Part shown: positions 62,056 to 64,000 of the stretch, piece after piece | Numbering within the stretch: position 1 is the stretch's first letter | Layout of the letters: each line of letters starts with the position of its first letter | Source: Pedobacter insulae | GTDB lineage: Bacteria > Bacteroidota > Bacteroidia > Sphingobacteriales > Sphingobacteriaceae | Direction of reading: 5' to 3' | Length of the DNA: 64,000 nucleotides | Assembly: GCF_900113525.1 (NCBI RefSeq) | Contig: NZ_FOPP01000001.1 | Coordinates: forward strand, 310,001-374,000 | Program-made: the position numbers and the translations under genes | Notes under the pieces: model-generated | What the model was told of the DNA's origin: nothing | The model's input: only the letters and a program-made list of their open reading frames with translations | Database searches by the model: none

Positions 62056-63654
62056 ATGACAAGATTATTAAGCTTCTTCCTATTTTTTCTTTCCTTTGCT
62101 GCAGCTGCTCAAGAAATTAATCCTTATAGTTTTCGTCAGTACCAAAGGCTTAACCGCTCGTTATATAACATCAATACGAGGTTTCATACTTCGCTAAAAC
62201 CGGTAATTGGCGACGATACGGTGATTACCAAACAGCTTGATTCGCTATTAACGGATAATCCCTCGGGGAAAACGTATACCACTTGGGGAGGCCGTAAATT
62301 GTTTAGCGAGCATTTAGTGGAAGTGAAAAAACCAGATTATTACTTTTACCTGGACTACTTGCCCGATTTGTTGATAGGCAGGGATGTTACGCATGGTATT
62401 ACTACCTGGTTAAATACCAGGGGCTACCAGCTGGGGGGAAGGATTGGAAAGCAACTGAGCTTTTATACCAGTGGCTTCGAAAACCAGTCGCGTTTTAACG
62501 ATTACCTGGACAGATACATTACCGATAAATATGTAATACCGGGCATGATGTATTATAAGTTTAGGGATACGAAGCCATCGGTAAATAAAGACTGGGCCTA
62601 TGCTACGGCAATCATCAATTTTACACCGAATAAGTACTTCACGTTTACGTTGGCACACGATAAAAACTTTATTGGCGACGGCTATAGATCGATGCTGATG
62701 AGTGATGTAGCGACGGCTTATCCTTCGTTTAAGATTACCACCACCTTGGGCAATGTAAAGTATATGGCCATGTGGGCGCAGTTTCAGGATCCCTTATCGG
62801 AACAGTTTAGCTATGATAGTGGCTTTAGAAAGAAATGGGGAGCTTTTCATTATTTAGATTGGAACGTGAATAACCGTTTATCGCTCGGCTTTTTTGATGC
62901 GGTGATATGGAAAGGGGCAGACTCCCTAGGTAAACGGGGCTTTGATGTAACGTACCTTAATCCGATTGTATTTTTAAGAACGATAGAAGGGCTGAACCAC
63001 TCGCCAGATAATGCATTGGTAGGCTTAACAGCGAAGTATAAGCTATTGAAGAATATGACAGTGTATGGGCAGTTTGCGGCCGATGAGTTTACCGCAAGCC
63101 TGGCGTTTAGGGGCAAGGGCGACTGGGTGAATAAGTTTTCTTACCAATTAGGGATAAAAGGTTTTGATGCTTTTAAGCTTAAAAACTTAACCTACTTGGC
63201 AGAGTTTAATACGGCACGGCCTTTTATGTATAGTCAGCGATCGTCGTTACTTAACTATGGGCATTATGTGGAAGCCTTGGCACACCCCATGGGCGCTAAT
63301 TTTAGGGAGTTTGTGAGTATTTGGGACTACCAGTGGGGTAAATGGAACTTTTACCTGCAAGGTAACTTCGCCCGCTATGGCTTAGACCTGAATGGCGAGA
63401 ACTTTGGGAAAGATATTAACCGCCCATATGATACCCGCCGCCGGGAAGATGGCTATAGAACTGGAGACGGCTTGGAAACGAAGTTCAATTATACAGATGT
63501 TAGAATTTCTTATTTAATAAACCCAAAATACAACCTACGCTTTGAACTCGGTGGCATTACCAGAACGGAGAAGAATATGCTGGGCACAGATCGTACGCAA
63601 CAAATTACTTTTGGCCTGAGAAGCACTTTCAGGAACATTTATCAAGATTTCTAA
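62056..63654 (+). CDS. RemB-like outer-membrane protein
   Basis: 532 aa. The signal peptide ends SFAAAAQ. The mature protein is rich in amphipathic beta strands, with the segment FTLAHDKNFIGDGYRSMLMS and the C-terminal RTQQITFGLRSTFRNIYQDF. The GDGYRSxxxSD block recalls RemB, a protein tied to gliding and polysaccharide traffic in Flavobacterium, and also the Wzi-type barrel at 32058. It follows the capsule locus after 238 bp of repeats and may help in polymer display at the surface. Confidence 0.7.
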   Translation: MTRLLSFFLFFLSFAAAAQEINPYSFRQYQRLNRSLYNINTRFHTSLKPVIGDDTVITKQLDSLLTDNPSGKTYTTWGGRKLFSEHLVEVKKPDYYFYLDYLPDLLIGRDVTHGITTWLNTRGYQLGGRIGKQLSFYTSGFENQSRFNDYLDRYITDKYVIPGMMYYKFRDTKPSVNKDWAYATAIINFTPNKYFTFTLAHDKNFIGDGYRSMLMSDVATAYPSFKITTTLGNVKYMAMWAQFQDPLSEQFSYDSGFRKKWGAFHYLDWNVNNRLSLGFFDAVIWKGADSLGKRGFDVTYLNPIVFLRTIEGLNHSPDNALVGLTAKYKLLKNMTVYGQFAADEFTASLAFRGKGDWVNKFSYQLGIKGFDAFKLKNLTYLAEFNTARPFMYSQRSSLLNYGHYVEALAHPMGANFREFVSIWDYQWGKWNFYLQGNFARYGLDLNGENFGKDINRPYDTRRREDGYRTGDGLETKFNYTDVRISYLINPKYNLRFELGGITRTEKNMLGTDRTQQITFGLRSTFRNIYQDF

Positions 63655-63659
63655 GGGGA

Positions 63660-63940
63660 GTAGGCTGCGGGTTCGTCGGCGCTACGTCCGTCAACGAGGC
63701 ATCCGTCAACGAGGCATTCGCCAACGGTGCGTGCTTCAACGGTGCGTCCGTCAACGGGGTGTCCGTCATCGCGAGGAGTTGCGTCCGTCATTGCGAGGTA
63801 CAAGGCATCCGTCATTGCGAGGAGCGTAGCGACGAAGCAATCTTTACTAGGTAATTATTTATTCGATTAATCGTCATTGCGAGGAGCGTAGCGACGAAGC
63901 AATCTAGTCGTGAGATTGCTTCGCTGCGCTCGCAATGACG
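63660..63940. repeat. Satellite units and hairpin repeats at the right end
   Basis: 63676-63790 holds tandem degenerate 13-15-bp pieces (TCCGTCAACGAGGCA, TTCAACGGTGCGTCCGTCAA). A left half lies at 63810-63843 and a full 69-bp hairpin at 63872-63940 with loop AGTCGTG. No gene is seen from 63655 to 64000. Confidence 0.85.
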
Positions 63941-64000
63941 GGGTTTACGCTCGCGATGACGGATCATCACTTCAAGTTATTATTTCTAATTTTTGTATAC

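Overview
The window looks like chromosomal DNA from a Bacteroidota member, most likely a Sphingobacteriaceae species such as Pedobacter. The evidence is a SusC/SusD pair under a FecR/ECF sigma system, -7 boxes of the Bacteroidota type TAnnTTTG, a DUF6266-like protein, multi-SLBB export proteins, a RemB-like outer-membrane protein, and many copies of a palindromic intergenic repeat. No species call can be made from sequence reading alone.

Layout. (1) 1-8881: a nutrient-uptake locus on the minus strand (FecR anti-sigma, SusC, SusD, a TPR-thioredoxin protein, and the start of a second exported protein), with the ECF sigma gene divergent. (2) 8.9-14.2 kb: repeat-rich accessory DNA holding two DUF4143-type ATPase genes (one frameshifted) and a RelE/RelB-like toxin-antitoxin pair whose toxin is frameshifted. 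(3) 14.3-25.3 kb: a first exopolysaccharide operon, with a six-SLBB export protein, a chain-length protein without kinase, flippase, polymerase, glycosyltransferases, GNAT, DegT aminotransferase and an initiating sugar transferase. (4) 25.3-28.3 kb: a HipAB pair and an HTH-Fic gene bounded by 24-bp direct repeats. (5) 28.3-31.5 kb: a compact minus-strand cassette encoding a DUF6266-like protein, a holin-like protein, a CHAP-type endolysin-like enzyme and a lipoprotein with spanin topology. It sits behind an elaborate operator region and next to two DNA-binding proteins. (6) 32.0-63.7 kb: a second, capsule-type locus: Wzi, Wza, Wzc kinase, nucleotide-sugar dehydrogenase, a full pseudaminic-acid-type pathway, Wzx, Wzy, a candidate nonulosonate transferase, CapA-like and PaaK-like proteins, two exported or lyase-like proteins, WecB, and a Pgl-type diacetamido-sugar module (PglC, PglD, PglE, PglF), then a RemB-like protein.

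How the genes work together. Locus 6 should build a surface polymer. PglF/E/D make a UDP-diacetamido-trideoxyhexose and the PglC-like enzyme loads it on undecaprenyl phosphate. The GT4 enzyme and the 594-aa transferase extend it with sugars that include a CMP-nonulosonate. Wzx/Wzy flip and polymerise, and Wzc/Wza/Wzi control length, export and surface attachment. Locus 3 has parallel functions but no 4,6-dehydratase of its own, so it may borrow the PglF product. 

The most notable candidate for an undescribed system is the DUF6266/holin/endolysin/spanin-like cassette with its 10-bp-phased repeats and nested dyad. The palindromic repeat family is also notable: its copies share one right arm, have three left-arm lengths, and carry the loop in both orientations.
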